Below, one piece after another: positions 42,189 to 50,870 of a DNA stretch of 64,000 bases. Below the pieces are notes generated by a model. That model did not search any database. It worked only from the letters and a program-made list of their open reading frames with translations, and was not told where the DNA came from. This DNA comes from Fluviibacter phosphoraccumulans (GTDB lineage: Bacteria > Pseudomonadota > Gammaproteobacteria > Burkholderiales > Rhodocyclaceae), in assembly GCF_016110345.1 (NCBI RefSeq), contig NZ_AP019011.1, positions 558,001-622,000 of the forward strand, given 5' to 3'. The first letter of the stretch is position 1. Each line of letters begins with the position of its first letter. Both the position numbers and the translations under genes were made by a program.

Positions 42189-44041
42189 GATACGACCACC
42201 TCACGGAACATGCCGCCATCCATGTGCATCGCCAAGTGGCAATGCCAAGCCCAACGCCCTAAAGCATCTGCCGTGACGAGATAACTGATTCTCTGTGCTG
42301 GTTGAACGGCAATGGTATGTTTTCTGACCTGGAATTGGCCATCTGGCGTTTCAAGTTCACTCCATAGACCGTGCATGTGCATCGGGTGGGTCATCATAGT
42401 GTCGTTGTGGAGAATGACACGAACGCGTTCACCATATTTCAAGCTGACAGGCGTGCTGTCACCGAATGAAACACCATCGATTGACCACATGTAACGCTCC
42501 ATGTTTCCTGTGAGATGAAACTCCAGTTCACGGCTTGGCAGTCGTTTATCGAGTGGTCCACCAATCGTTTTTAGGTCTGCAAGTGTTAATACTTTGCGAC
42601 CATTTCCTCTGAGCCCTACACCCGGATCATCGAGGTTCGTTCTCGGCATATCGACCCGCATATCGGTAGAGACGCCATACTCGGTACGCGCATGCCTGAC
42701 AGTGGTGGATGGTTTTGCCAGTGGATTTGTATGATCAGCATGATTCATCCCGCCATGCATGGAATGATCCATGGCACCGTGATTCATCTGACCGTGCATT
42801 GAGTGATCCATTTGCATGGATCCATGACCGGCATGTTCACTAACGTTTACTGGAGCAGCGCCATGGCCTTCATGGCTCATTGAGCCCATCATGTCGCCCA
42901 TCGATAGCCACTGGATTTTATCAACTTCAGGCACCGGAGCCTCTAATCCATTTTGGGTGGCCAATGTGCCCCGTGCATACCCGGTTCGGTCCATGGTTTG
43001 GGCAAATACTGTATATGCATCGTTCTTGGGTGTAACGATTACATCATAGGTTTCACCAGGGCCAAACCTGAACTCGTCTACCGTAACGGGGTGGACGTCA
43101 ACGCCATCAGTTTGTACCACGGTGAGTTTCAGTCCTGGTATGCGGACATCGTAAAAGGTGTTTCCTGCACCATTGATAAAACGCAGACGAACACGTTCAC
43201 CAGGGGTAAATAGCCCCGTCCAGTTACCGGCAGGGGTTGTGCCATTCATCAGATAGGTAAGTGTTTGAGCAGAAAGATCGGACAGATCAGTTGGGCTCAT
43301 GCGCATCTCGTTCCACATGGCTCGCTTCTCATAAGCTGATTTCAGACCATCGTTAGCCACATCACGGAAAAAGTCGATAACGGTTGGCTTGTTGTAGTTG
43401 TAATAGCCGCTCTCAGACTTTAATTTGGCGTAGATCCGCATTGGATCTTCATCAGTCCAGTCGGAGAGCTGCACCACATAATCGCGCTGGGCTTTAATCC
43501 GCTCGCCATTTCTGGGAACAACTTTAATCGCACCGTACATGCCGGTTTGCTCTTGCATTCCAGAATGGGAGTGATACCAATAGGTTCCAGTCTGTTCGAG
43601 TTTGAATTTGTAGGTGAATGTCTCCCCGGGAGGGATGCCTCGGAAGCTGATGCCAGGAACGCCATCCATCTGGAATGGGAGAATGATCCCGTGCCAATGT
43701 ATGGAGGTGTCTTCTGAAAGATCGTTTTTGACATGAATCGTCACCTCATCGCCTTCCCGGAACTGGAGGGTAGGTGCTGGGATCATGCCGTTAATGACCG
43801 TCGCTATGCGTGGTGACCCGGTAAAATTGACCATAGCTTCTGATATGGTCAGATGAAATTCGGTACCAGTCAGCACCGGAGCAATCCCAGTAGTAGTTAC
43901 CTGATTTACAGTGCCGTACATACCAGACATGGCACTTGCAAGCGGGGATAGCGTTGCCAGAACACCCCCTGAGACCAGCCCCTGCACAAATCTACGGCGG
44001 CTAATTAATTTATTTGCTGAAAATGGCGCGGGTTGTCGCAT
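42185..44041 (-). CDS. copA: CopA-type multicopper oxidase
   Basis: A 618-residue periplasmic oxidase. The twin-arginine signal SRRRFVQGLVSGG directs Tat export. Copper sites are visible as HWHG and HSHSGMQEQ near the N terminus, and HPMHMHG and HCHLAMHMDGGM near the C terminus. A Met/His-rich insert (HGSMQMDHSMHGQMNH) lies around residues 400-440. It oxidises Cu(I) to the less toxic Cu(II). The gene heads the minus-strand cop operon, divergent from copRS. Confidence 0.96.
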   Translation of the reverse strand: MRQPAPFSANKLISRRRFVQGLVSGGVLATLSPLASAMSGMYGTVNQVTTTGIAPVLTGTEFHLTISEAMVNFTGSPRIATVINGMIPAPTLQFREGDEVTIHVKNDLSEDTSIHWHGIILPFQMDGVPGISFRGIPPGETFTYKFKLEQTGTYWYHSHSGMQEQTGMYGAIKVVPRNGERIKAQRDYVVQLSDWTDEDPMRIYAKLKSESGYYNYNKPTVIDFFRDVANDGLKSAYEKRAMWNEMRMSPTDLSDLSAQTLTYLMNGTTPAGNWTGLFTPGERVRLRFINGAGNTFYDVRIPGLKLTVVQTDGVDVHPVTVDEFRFGPGETYDVIVTPKNDAYTVFAQTMDRTGYARGTLATQNGLEAPVPEVDKIQWLSMGDMMGSMSHEGHGAAPVNVSEHAGHGSMQMDHSMHGQMNHGAMDHSMHGGMNHADHTNPLAKPSTTVRHARTEYGVSTDMRVDMPRTNLDDPGVGLRGNGRKVLTLADLKTIGGPLDKRLPSRELEFHLTGNMERYMWSIDGVSFGDSTPVSLKYGERVRVILHNDTMMTHPMHMHGLWSELETPDGQFQVRKHTIAVQPAQRISYLVTADALGRWAWHCHLAMHMDGGMFREVVVS

Positions 44042-44116
44042 AAGAATTGCCTGTAATAGACTGAAATTATTTAGATCTCATTGTGCACGCACGAATCTGT
44101 CCTGATGCTGATGCTT

Positions 44117-44136
44117 AGATTACATCTTTGTAATCT
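44117..44136 (+). promoter_or_regulatory. Candidate CopR operator between copA and copR
   Basis: AGATTACA, four bases, TGTAATCT: a perfect 8-bp inverted repeat between the divergent cop operons, 76 bp from copA and 52 bp from copR. This spacing and half-site style fit a CopR/CusR-type copper box. A related site precedes the gene at 46346. Confidence 0.65.
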
Positions 44137-44187
44137 TGGCCTGGGGTGCTTTAGCCGTGGCAAACTACAGAAAATTAGGGGTTTAGC

Positions 44188-44871
44188 GTGAAAATTCTGA
44201 TTGTCGAAGATGAACTTAAAACTGGCGACTATCTACGGCAGGGGTTAACCGAGGCCGGGTTTACAGTCGACCTGACCAGAGATGGCGCTGATGGCCTGCA
44301 TCAGGCAATTAGTGAAGACTACGACCTTATGATTCTGGATGTCATGCTACCCAAGCTGAATGGCTGGCAAGTTCTGGAAATGCTCCGCAAGGCAGACAAA
44401 GAGACGCCCGTACTATTCCTTACGGCGCGTGACGAGGTGGGGGATCGTGTCAAAGGTCTTGAACTAGGTGCGGACGATTACCTGGTCAAACCATTCGCAT
44501 TCTCGGAGTTGCTGGCCAGAATCCGGACGATCCTTCGTAGAGGCAAATCCAATTCTGAAGTGACCTACCTACAGATTTCTGATCTGGAACTGGATATGCT
44601 GCGCAGGCGTGCACAGCGCGGTGGTCAAAAAATAGAGTTAACAGCAAAGGAATTTTCTTTGCTGGAACTCCTAATGCGGCGTAAGGGGGAAGTGTTGTCT
44701 AGATCCCTTATTGCGTCGCAGGTATGGGATATGAACTTTGACAGCGATACTAATGTGATCGAAGTCGCCATGAGACGTTTACGTAACAAGGTTGATGATC
44801 CATTTCCGACCAAACTCATCAAGACTGTTCGTGGAATGGGTTATGTGCTTGAAGAGCCCGTCTCAGCATGA
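44188..44871 (+). CDS. copR: CopR/CusR heavy-metal response regulator
   Basis: A 227-residue OmpR-class regulator starting at GTG. The receiver has the acidic pair in VEDELK, the phospho-acceptor Asp in LMILDVMLP (about residue 51) and Lys in LVKPF (about 102). The C-terminal winged helix ends with RGMGYVLEE. It pairs with the sensor kinase gene that overlaps its stop. It probably activates the copper operons through the dyads noted here. Confidence 0.94.
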   Translation: MKILIVEDELKTGDYLRQGLTEAGFTVDLTRDGADGLHQAISEDYDLMILDVMLPKLNGWQVLEMLRKADKETPVLFLTARDEVGDRVKGLELGADDYLVKPFAFSELLARIRTILRRGKSNSEVTYLQISDLELDMLRRRAQRGGQKIELTAKEFSLLELLMRRKGEVLSRSLIASQVWDMNFDSDTNVIEVAMRRLRNKVDDPFPTKLIKTVRGMGYVLEEPVSA

Positions 44872-46244
44872 AAAAAACGCTATCACTGACATCCCGGCTG
44901 ACTTTGTTGTTCGGCCTGATTTTGACATGTGTGTTAGCGGCGCTTGGCTTTTATATATTAGGTGCCATGCGCTCACACTTTGTCGAACAGGATCAAGGGG
45001 TGTTAAAAAACCATGCTGAAGAAATCAGAGAAATTCTGGAACACACGGGTAATTATCCGATTACACCTGCAGTAAAAGATCGCTTGGATCATACGATGTC
45101 CCGACATGACATCGATTTCGAGATTATTGGTAAGCGAGGTGAAGTTTTATATCGTAACGAGGCGAGGGCGATCCCCGAAGCTACGATTCGAGAGATGGTC
45201 GGGCACGATCATACCGATAGTGTCGAATGGCACACTGGGACGAACCACTTTCGTTCAATGTTGCTGGATGGTGAACAATTCGATGTGATTGTCTCGGTTT
45301 CAACGGGTCACCATGAAGAGTTTCTGGAGAGTTTCGGTAAGCGTTTGCTTGGTGTCTTGTCCCTGATATTTTTGATTACCTGGGGTTTAAGCTGGTTTGC
45401 AGTACGCAAAGGTCTGGCACCGCTGAAGATGATTAAAGACCGCGCCGCTTCCGTAACACTATCGAATCTGAATAAAGTGATTCCGGTAGAGCAGGTTCCT
45501 GTAGAGCTCGTCCCTCTCGTTGCTGAATTAAACAACATGATGAGTCGTCTGGAGGAGTCATTCCGAAGGCTGGTCGCTTTTTCTTCCGATCTGGCACACG
45601 AGATGCGCACGCCTGTAAGCAATTTGTTGACACAGATTCAAGTTGTTCTGGCGCAAAACCGCGATGCTGAAGATTACCGTGACGTTTTGGCATCCAGTTC
45701 TGAAGAGTGCGAGCGACTGTCACGAATGATTTCAGAAATGCTCTTCCTAGCAAAGGCAGAGAATGGCAGCATTTTGCCGTCTGTTGAGCGTGTAGATCTT
45801 TCCGAACAGGTTGGCAATATCCTGGAGTATTTTGAGGCATTAGCTGACTCTAAGGGAATAACCTTGACGAGTACGGGCAATGCAAATCTTGAGTGTGACC
45901 GATCCATGCTGAGGCGCGCATTGAGTAATCTGGTCTCAAATGCGATTCGTTATGGCGCGCCGAACTCAGTGATTGAGACTTCGATTGATTCTGGCCACTC
46001 ATGGATCGATGTCTCAGTGAGAAATCGTGGTCAGGTTATTTCTGAAGAGCATTTAAGTCATATTTTTGATCGTTTTTACCGTGCTAATGCTGCCCGAAGC
46101 CATGAGGAGCACGATGGGCTTGGTCTGGGTCTTGCGATAACGCGGGCTATCATGTCCGCGCATGGCGGTCTTGTAGCAGTCGAGTCAAGAAATGGTTATA
46201 CGACCTTCACGCTGAGATTCCCATCCGAGCAACCTCGAATCTGA
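44868..46244 (+). CDS. copS: CopS/CusS heavy-metal sensor histidine kinase
   Basis: A 458-residue kinase. Two transmembrane helices (about 10-32 and 158-178) frame a periplasmic sensor region containing several His residues. Then come a HAMP segment, the H-box SDLAHEMRTPVSN with the phospho-His, and N, G1 and G2 boxes (NLVSNAIRYG, GLGLGLAIT). The layout matches the CusS group that senses periplasmic copper or silver. The start overlaps the copR stop. Confidence 0.94.
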   Translation: MKKTLSLTSRLTLLFGLILTCVLAALGFYILGAMRSHFVEQDQGVLKNHAEEIREILEHTGNYPITPAVKDRLDHTMSRHDIDFEIIGKRGEVLYRNEARAIPEATIREMVGHDHTDSVEWHTGTNHFRSMLLDGEQFDVIVSVSTGHHEEFLESFGKRLLGVLSLIFLITWGLSWFAVRKGLAPLKMIKDRAASVTLSNLNKVIPVEQVPVELVPLVAELNNMMSRLEESFRRLVAFSSDLAHEMRTPVSNLLTQIQVVLAQNRDAEDYRDVLASSSEECERLSRMISEMLFLAKAENGSILPSVERVDLSEQVGNILEYFEALADSKGITLTSTGNANLECDRSMLRRALSNLVSNAIRYGAPNSVIETSIDSGHSWIDVSVRNRGQVISEEHLSHIFDRFYRANAARSHEEHDGLGLGLAITRAIMSAHGGLVAVESRNGYTTFTLRFPSEQPRI

Positions 46245-46258
46245 CATATCTGTAATCT
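46241..46258 (+). promoter_or_regulatory. Second candidate CopR operator
   Basis: TGACA, four bases, TGTAATCT repeats the right half and spacing of the dyad at 44117, with one change in the inner left half-site. It lies about 90 bp upstream of the Met/His-rich secreted protein gene. It could bring that gene and those downstream under CopR control. Confidence 0.5.
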
Positions 46259-46345
46259 ACTAGTCAGCTCCTTGTCATTGCTGGTTGCTTATTATGATTC
46301 TGTGAATGATTCATTCACCCTTCATATTAATCAAAGGAGTTGGCA

Positions 46346-46672
46346 ATGAAATCGACGAATAAAATCGCAATCGCTGTTATTGGTCTGGCAATGGCTGCCA
46401 GCCCTTTGACGTATGCTCAAACGGCTACAAGCACTGATCACAGCCATGATCACTCCGCGCCAGCAAGTAAATCCGAGGTTAAAAAGCCTTCAAAAGCGCA
46501 AGGATCTGATCATGGGAAGTGTACTGATAAATCCTCTGCGAGCAATTGTAAAAATCACGGCAGCATGAGTGATGAACAGCATCAGAAAATGATGCAACAG
46601 CACATGGATGATCATCAGAACATGATGAAACACCCGATGGGTGATCAGCAAAAAGCTCAGAAGAGTCAATAA
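46346..46672 (+). CDS. Small secreted His/Met-rich protein
   Basis: A 108-residue protein with a signal peptide (ending TYAQ, residue 27). The mature part is rich in His, Met, Asp and Lys (HSHDHSAP, HQKMMQQHMDDHQNMMKHPM), as in periplasmic copper-binding proteins. GGAG precedes the ATG. No family is recognised. It follows copRS and a possible CopR site, so a metal-buffering role is likely. Confidence 0.7.
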   Translation: MKSTNKIAIAVIGLAMAASPLTYAQTATSTDHSHDHSAPASKSEVKKPSKAQGSDHGKCTDKSSASNCKNHGSMSDEQHQKMMQQHMDDHQNMMKHPMGDQQKAQKSQ

Positions 46673-46692
46673 CTTTCCGGGTGGGTGAAGTG

Positions 46693-47197
46693 ATGAACGT
46701 ATCGAACAATGAGGTACACACAGATCCAGTGTGCCGTATGCAAGTTGATGAGAAATTCGGAGTTCACTTCATCCATCGTGGGATCACACATTGGTTTTGC
46801 TCGACACAATGCCTTGAAAGTTTTTCAGGAAAATCCTGATCTCTATGCTGGGTTGCACCATATTCAGAATGCGCCTCCTGTCATCAAAAGTAGACGTGTT
46901 GCTATCACTAGTAAGTATGAAGGTGCACAGGAGATATTCATGAACATTGTGGGTCATGACATGGGTGTCATAAATTGTGGGCTTGATGGTGTCTACTTAT
47001 GCGTCGAATATGACTTAAGACAGCTCACCTGGAAACAGGTTGAACATCAGGCTTTACTCGCAGGAATAGAGTTCCCTGGTGTCCTTTCGGCAATACGTAG
47101 GGGAATCTGGCGTTTTACCGAGCGCAATGAATTAAAAAATCTTGCCCACTGGTCCGACGCATCTTGCTGTAATCATCCGCCTGGTGGGGCGAAGTAA
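46693..47197 (+). pseudogene. YHS-domain protein with a frameshift
   Basis: The ATG at 46693 opens a YHS metal-binding domain (DPVCRMQVDEKFG, HWFCSTQCLESF) that stops at 46837. A second frame continues with QENPDLYAGLHHIQNAP and runs to 47197. Removing one T from the TTTTT run at 46821-46825 joins the two smoothly. So either the gene is broken, or it slips at the T-run, or there is a sequence error. The C-terminal domain (about 120 residues) is unfamiliar. Confidence 0.75.
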
Positions 47198-47208
47198 GGA
47201 GAGGTGAC

Positions 47209-47436
47209 GTGGAACACAAGCCCTTTATGAGATCAAAATCAGGCCTAGTATTTTTAGTCTTCGCTGGAATTGCGGGTTATTTTTTATTAACTGAGCACAG
47301 GGAACATGCTTATGCATTCCTGCCGTTTTTGTTCCTACTTGCCTGCCCGATAATGCACTTGTTTATGCATGGCAATCACTCCCACGAAGATCATTCCAAG
47401 AACAACGAAAGCCAGAGGGGTAAAGATGGTGCATGA
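47209..47436 (+). CDS. DUF2933 small membrane protein
   Basis: A 75-residue protein starting at GTG with AGGAG upstream. Two transmembrane helices (about 10-27 and 33-52) and the tail CPIMHLFMHGNHSHEDH, rich in His, fit the DUF2933 family often found with metal-resistance genes. Its 3' end overlaps the methyltransferase gene. Confidence 0.8.
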   Translation: MEHKPFMRSKSGLVFLVFAGIAGYFLLTEHREHAYAFLPFLFLLACPIMHLFMHGNHSHEDHSKNNESQRGKDGA

Positions 47437-48055
47437 TTCGAATGCTTATGGACTGTGGGGGTTGGTAATTCTGAACTCAGCAGTCTTCATTATGTTTGCC
47501 TTTAGTTTTTTCAAGCCAGCAAATTCAAGAGACTGGCGAACATTCGGCACTTACTCTGCATTTGTAGTTGCATTATTCGCTGAAATGTATGGCTTCCCGC
47601 TCACCATTTATGCTTTGTCTGGATGGTTGCAGACCAGATATCCCAATCTTGACCTGATGTCACATAACTCAGGCCACCTGTGGTCTACTATTTTCGGGGA
47701 GCAGGGTGATCCACATTTCGGTGTGATGCATATCATTAGCTTTGCACTCCTAGCAGGTGGGTTCTATCTCCTATCAAGCGCATGGCATGTCTTATATCGT
47801 GCGCAAAGATCAAATCGCTTTGCGACTACGGGTCCGTATTCCCGTATTCGCCATCCTCAATACGTTGGATTTGTTCTCATCATGTTGGGCTTTTTATTCC
47901 AGTGGCCTACAATATTGACGGTTGCCATGTTCCCGATTCTCGTTGTCATGTACGCACGCCTTGGCAAGCAAGAGGAGGTGGAGATGGTTGCTAGATTCGG
48001 TCAGCCGTATCAAGACTATCTAAACTCAACACCCAAGTTTATTCCTAAGTTTTAG
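47426..48055 (+). CDS. Isoprenylcysteine carboxyl methyltransferase-like membrane protein
   Basis: A 209-residue protein with about five transmembrane helices. The C-terminal methyltransferase signature includes GPYSRIRHPQYVGFVLIM and EEVEMVARFGQPYQDY. The start at 47426 (MVHDSNAYG) was chosen because GGGGTAAAG precedes it and it overlaps the DUF2933 stop. This DUF2933-methyltransferase pair recurs in copper islands; the substrate is unknown. Confidence 0.85.
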   Translation: MVHDSNAYGLWGLVILNSAVFIMFAFSFFKPANSRDWRTFGTYSAFVVALFAEMYGFPLTIYALSGWLQTRYPNLDLMSHNSGHLWSTIFGEQGDPHFGVMHIISFALLAGGFYLLSSAWHVLYRAQRSNRFATTGPYSRIRHPQYVGFVLIMLGFLFQWPTILTVAMFPILVVMYARLGKQEEVEMVARFGQPYQDYLNSTPKFIPKF

Positions 48056-48081
48056 GCGGTGAATGACCTGGACTGCTGAAA

Positions 48082-48474
48082 ATGGATTCTCCTAGCAACG
48101 GCATCTTCCTCCTTTGGATCATTATGGCATTAGGATTGCTCTTGGTTCCCTATAGGAAAGTGACTGCCGAGGAATATAGTCGGATTGCGTTTATCGTATT
48201 CGTTCTTACATCTGTCGCTACCATCAGATTTCATACGCCGATTAACATAGATTCATCCACAAGTCCTGAACATAAAGTCCTTCTATCATTAGCGCAATTC
48301 GGAATTTTGACGCTGTCTGCAAAAACGTGGTTTGCCCTGAACTATTACAAATTTAGCAGTCATGTTAGGTATCTGATTAACGTCGTTCTATTCTCTTCGC
48401 TATTTGTTTACATTGCGGGGGCTTATTGGCTTTACAACAATCTGCCTGCATTGCAAATATTTTTAGGGTCTTAG
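48082..48474 (+). CDS. Hypothetical membrane protein, C terminus altered by IS1595 element
   Basis: A 130-residue protein with four predicted transmembrane segments and no recognised family. The last three codons and stop lie inside the insertion sequence. If the element and one copy of the 8-bp duplication are removed, the frame continues about 25 codons past LQIFL to a TAG near 49289. The original protein was therefore slightly longer. Confidence 0.6.
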   Translation: MDSPSNGIFLLWIIMALGLLLVPYRKVTAEEYSRIAFIVFVLTSVATIRFHTPINIDSSTSPEHKVLLSLAQFGILTLSAKTWFALNYYKFSSHVRYLINVVLFSSLFVYIAGAYWLYNNLPALQIFLGS

Positions 48475-49203
48475 GAAGTTAAAGCGGGTTAAGACGTAAT
48501 GTTTTGAGTATGACGAGGTAAAGGTTATCACCCCGATGATTGAATCGAAACTCAGTTTCCTTGAGATGCAGATAGAAGGTACGCTTGGTCAAGCCGTTGA
48601 ACTTGGCCATACGTCTCTTTGCATAGCTCCAGAAACTTTCGATACCGTTGATGTGCCGTTCGCCCGAGGCGAACTCATTGGCCCCGTGGTTGACTCGGAA
48701 ATGCTTGTCAAAGCCGATATCCACCAGCCCGTCGTAACCAAGCCAGCCATCAGAATGGATAACCGAAGCCGGGTCGATGTGGCCTCGGATAATCCCTTGC
48801 AGTGTGGCCTTGGTGCAGTCAGGCACGATTTCTGTGTAGACCATACCCTGGCGCTTGAGCAGACCAAAGACAATCGTCTTGCCGTAGGCACCACGCCCAC
48901 GTCGACCTCGAACACGGTGGGCACCGAAGTAGGACTCATCCACTTCAACCGAACCGTTCAGAGGCGAAGCTTGTTCACAGGCTTCAGCCAGTCGCTGGCG
49001 AATCTTCAGGTAGATCGTATTCACAGAACGAAGCGAGATACCCGTCATTTCTGCAGTCACAGTTGCCGTCAGATCCATCGCAAAACACCGCACCAGCTGG
49101 CGAAATTTAGCCTCGCTGATTCTCGAACGGCGGTAGTACCTGTTTTTAGTAACCATTTCAGGAAGTTATCGTAGCTCATGTTGTGCTTAACTTCCTAAGA
49201 CCC
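48466..49203 (-). mobile_element. IS1595-family insertion sequence, complete
   Basis: A 738-bp element with inverted ends GGGTCTTAGGAAGTTAA, flanked by the 8-bp direct duplication TATTTTTA (48458-48465 and 49204-49211). One transposase gene on the minus strand fills it. Duplication length and transposase fit IS1595 (IS1016-like group). The intact ends suggest a recent insertion. Confidence 0.94.
48479..49156 (-). CDS. IS1595-family transposase
   Basis: The 225-residue protein has a compact N-terminal helix-turn-helix (ATVTAEMTGISLRSVNTIY). The ISXO2-like DDE core follows: EVDESYFGAHRVRGRRGRG with the first Asp, VIHSDGWLGYDGL with the second, and HINGIESFWSYAKRR with the Glu or Asn. The lack of an N-terminal zinc ribbon is consistent with the IS1016-type branch. 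It appears intact. Confidence 0.93.
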   Translation of the reverse strand: MVTKNRYYRRSRISEAKFRQLVRCFAMDLTATVTAEMTGISLRSVNTIYLKIRQRLAEACEQASPLNGSVEVDESYFGAHRVRGRRGRGAYGKTIVFGLLKRQGMVYTEIVPDCTKATLQGIIRGHIDPASVIHSDGWLGYDGLVDIGFDKHFRVNHGANEFASGERHINGIESFWSYAKRRMAKFNGLTKRTFYLHLKETEFRFNHRGDNLYLVILKTLRLNPL

Positions 49204-49337
49204 TATTTTTATATCCGCTAGCAAGCCTGGCCATATCGTTAACCGCTGAGCTCATTGAACATCAATGGGCAAACCAAGAGTCTACTTAGATTTTTACTTA
49301 CCGAAATACCGCTGCAACTCATTAATGGAGCAAGGAA

Positions 49338-49940
49338 ATGAAAAAAATACTGACCGGATTGATGTTGCTGGCAACATTGACGTTGACGGGCTGCGGATAC
49401 AACCAGATACAGTCTCAAGACGAGCAAATTACGTCCAGTTGGGCCGAAGTACTCAATCAGTACCAACGTCGAGCAGATCTGATTCCGAATCTTGTAAGCA
49501 CCGTTAAGGGTGAAGCAAAATTCGAGCAGGACACGTTAACGAAAGTGGTTGATGCAAGAGCCAAAGCTACTTCGATTCAAGCCACACCAGAGTTGATAAA
49601 CAACCCAGTAGCCTTTCAGAAATTCCAGCAGGCACAGGGTCAATTAACATCAGCGCTTTCAAGGTTGCTGGTTGTATCTGAGAACTATCCATCCCTGCGA
49701 GCTAATCAGGGTTTTAGAGATCTACAAGCCCAGCTAGAAGGGACTGAGAACCGTATCACGGTGGCGCGCAATCGATACATTCAATCTGTACAGGCGTACA
49801 ACGTTACGATTCGCTCTTTTCCTTCGAATTTGACCGCCATGCTCTTCGGTTACAAACCCAAGGCGAACTTTACAGTTGAGAACGAAAAAGAAATTTCAAA
49901 GCCGCCTAGTGTTACATTTGATACGCCAGCTTCGAAGTAG
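49338..49940 (+). CDS. lemA: LemA-family lipoprotein
   Basis: The 200-residue protein has a lipobox (LTLTGC, Cys near residue 19) and the LemA helical fold: SSWAEVLNQYQRRADLIPNL and RNRYIQSVQAYNVTIRSFP. LemA proteins are membrane-anchored helical bundles of unknown role, commonly encoded with a TPM-domain protein, as here. GGAG-like AAGGAA precedes the ATG. Confidence 0.9.
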   Translation: MKKILTGLMLLATLTLTGCGYNQIQSQDEQITSSWAEVLNQYQRRADLIPNLVSTVKGEAKFEQDTLTKVVDARAKATSIQATPELINNPVAFQKFQQAQGQLTSALSRLLVVSENYPSLRANQGFRDLQAQLEGTENRITVARNRYIQSVQAYNVTIRSFPSNLTAMLFGYKPKANFTVENEKEISKPPSVTFDTPASK

Positions 49941-49945
49941 TCTTT

Positions 49946-50800
49946 ATGTTTGAATTCCAATTCAGTCAGATTAAAACAATTCGGTTCCTGGCATTCATAC
50001 CAATATTGATCGCGCTGTGCCTGCCGCAATTCTCGCAGGCGCAGCAAGCTGTCCCAGTCTTATCTGCCAGAGTGATTGACCAGACGGGTACGCTGTCATC
50101 TAGCCAAGTCGCTTCACTGGATCAGGTTTTAAGCACTTTCGAGAAACGTAAAGGCAGTCAGTTAGCGGTTCTGATTGTACCGACGACGGCGCCAGAGTCT
50201 ATTGAGCAATTCGGGATTCGTGTTGCTGATCAGTGGAAGTTGGGCCGTAAGAAGGTTGATGACGGCACTGTATTAATAATCGCTAAGGCGGATCGGACCC
50301 TCCGCATAGAGGTTGGATATGGCCTGGAAGGGGCTTTAACTGATGCCACCAGCAAGCGCATCATTGATGACATTATCGTTCCGAGATTTAAACAGAAAGA
50401 CTTTTATGGTGGCGTCTCGGCAGGCGTTCAATCAATCATTGCTGTTATAGATGGTGAGACATTGCCTTCAACAGCAAAAAGCGATCAGATAACTGAAGAC
50501 GATGTGTATCAAGTTGCGCCTGCGGTTTTTATCGCCGCGCTCATACTTGGCGGCCTCATGAGATCAATTCTTGGTCGAATGAAAGGCGCTCTGGTAACTG
50601 GCGGTTTTATTGCGCTAGTTGCGTGGTTTGTTCTAGGTGCCATTTCAATGGCACTTCTCGCTGGGTCCCTTGCTTTCATCGTTGCCTTGTCAGGCATTGG
50701 TATTGGTGGACGCGGGATTGGTGGTGGCAGAGGTGGCGGTGGAGGCTTTAGGGGTGGTGGCGGCGGTTTTGGCGGTGGTGGTGCCTCAGGAAGATGGTGA
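49946..50800 (+). CDS. TPM-domain (YgcG-like) membrane protein
   Basis: The 284-residue protein has an N-terminal signal/anchor, a TPM phosphatase-like domain (residues about 38-170, with VIDQTGTLSSSQ and RTLRIEVGYGLEGALTD), two transmembrane helices (about 190-235) and a Gly-rich C-terminal tail. It is 5 bases after lemA. The pair recurs in metal-resistance and general loci; function is not settled. Confidence 0.87.
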   Translation: MFEFQFSQIKTIRFLAFIPILIALCLPQFSQAQQAVPVLSARVIDQTGTLSSSQVASLDQVLSTFEKRKGSQLAVLIVPTTAPESIEQFGIRVADQWKLGRKKVDDGTVLIIAKADRTLRIEVGYGLEGALTDATSKRIIDDIIVPRFKQKDFYGGVSAGVQSIIAVIDGETLPSTAKSDQITEDDVYQVAPAVFIAALILGGLMRSILGRMKGALVTGGFIALVAWFVLGAISMALLAGSLAFIVALSGIGIGGRGIGGGRGGGGGFRGGGGGFGGGGASGRW

Positions 50801-50870
50801 TGCATGGGATCTTGCAGATCCATGCTGTTGAGCCCGGATTATTGAATTTAACTAACAGAAAAGATCAACC

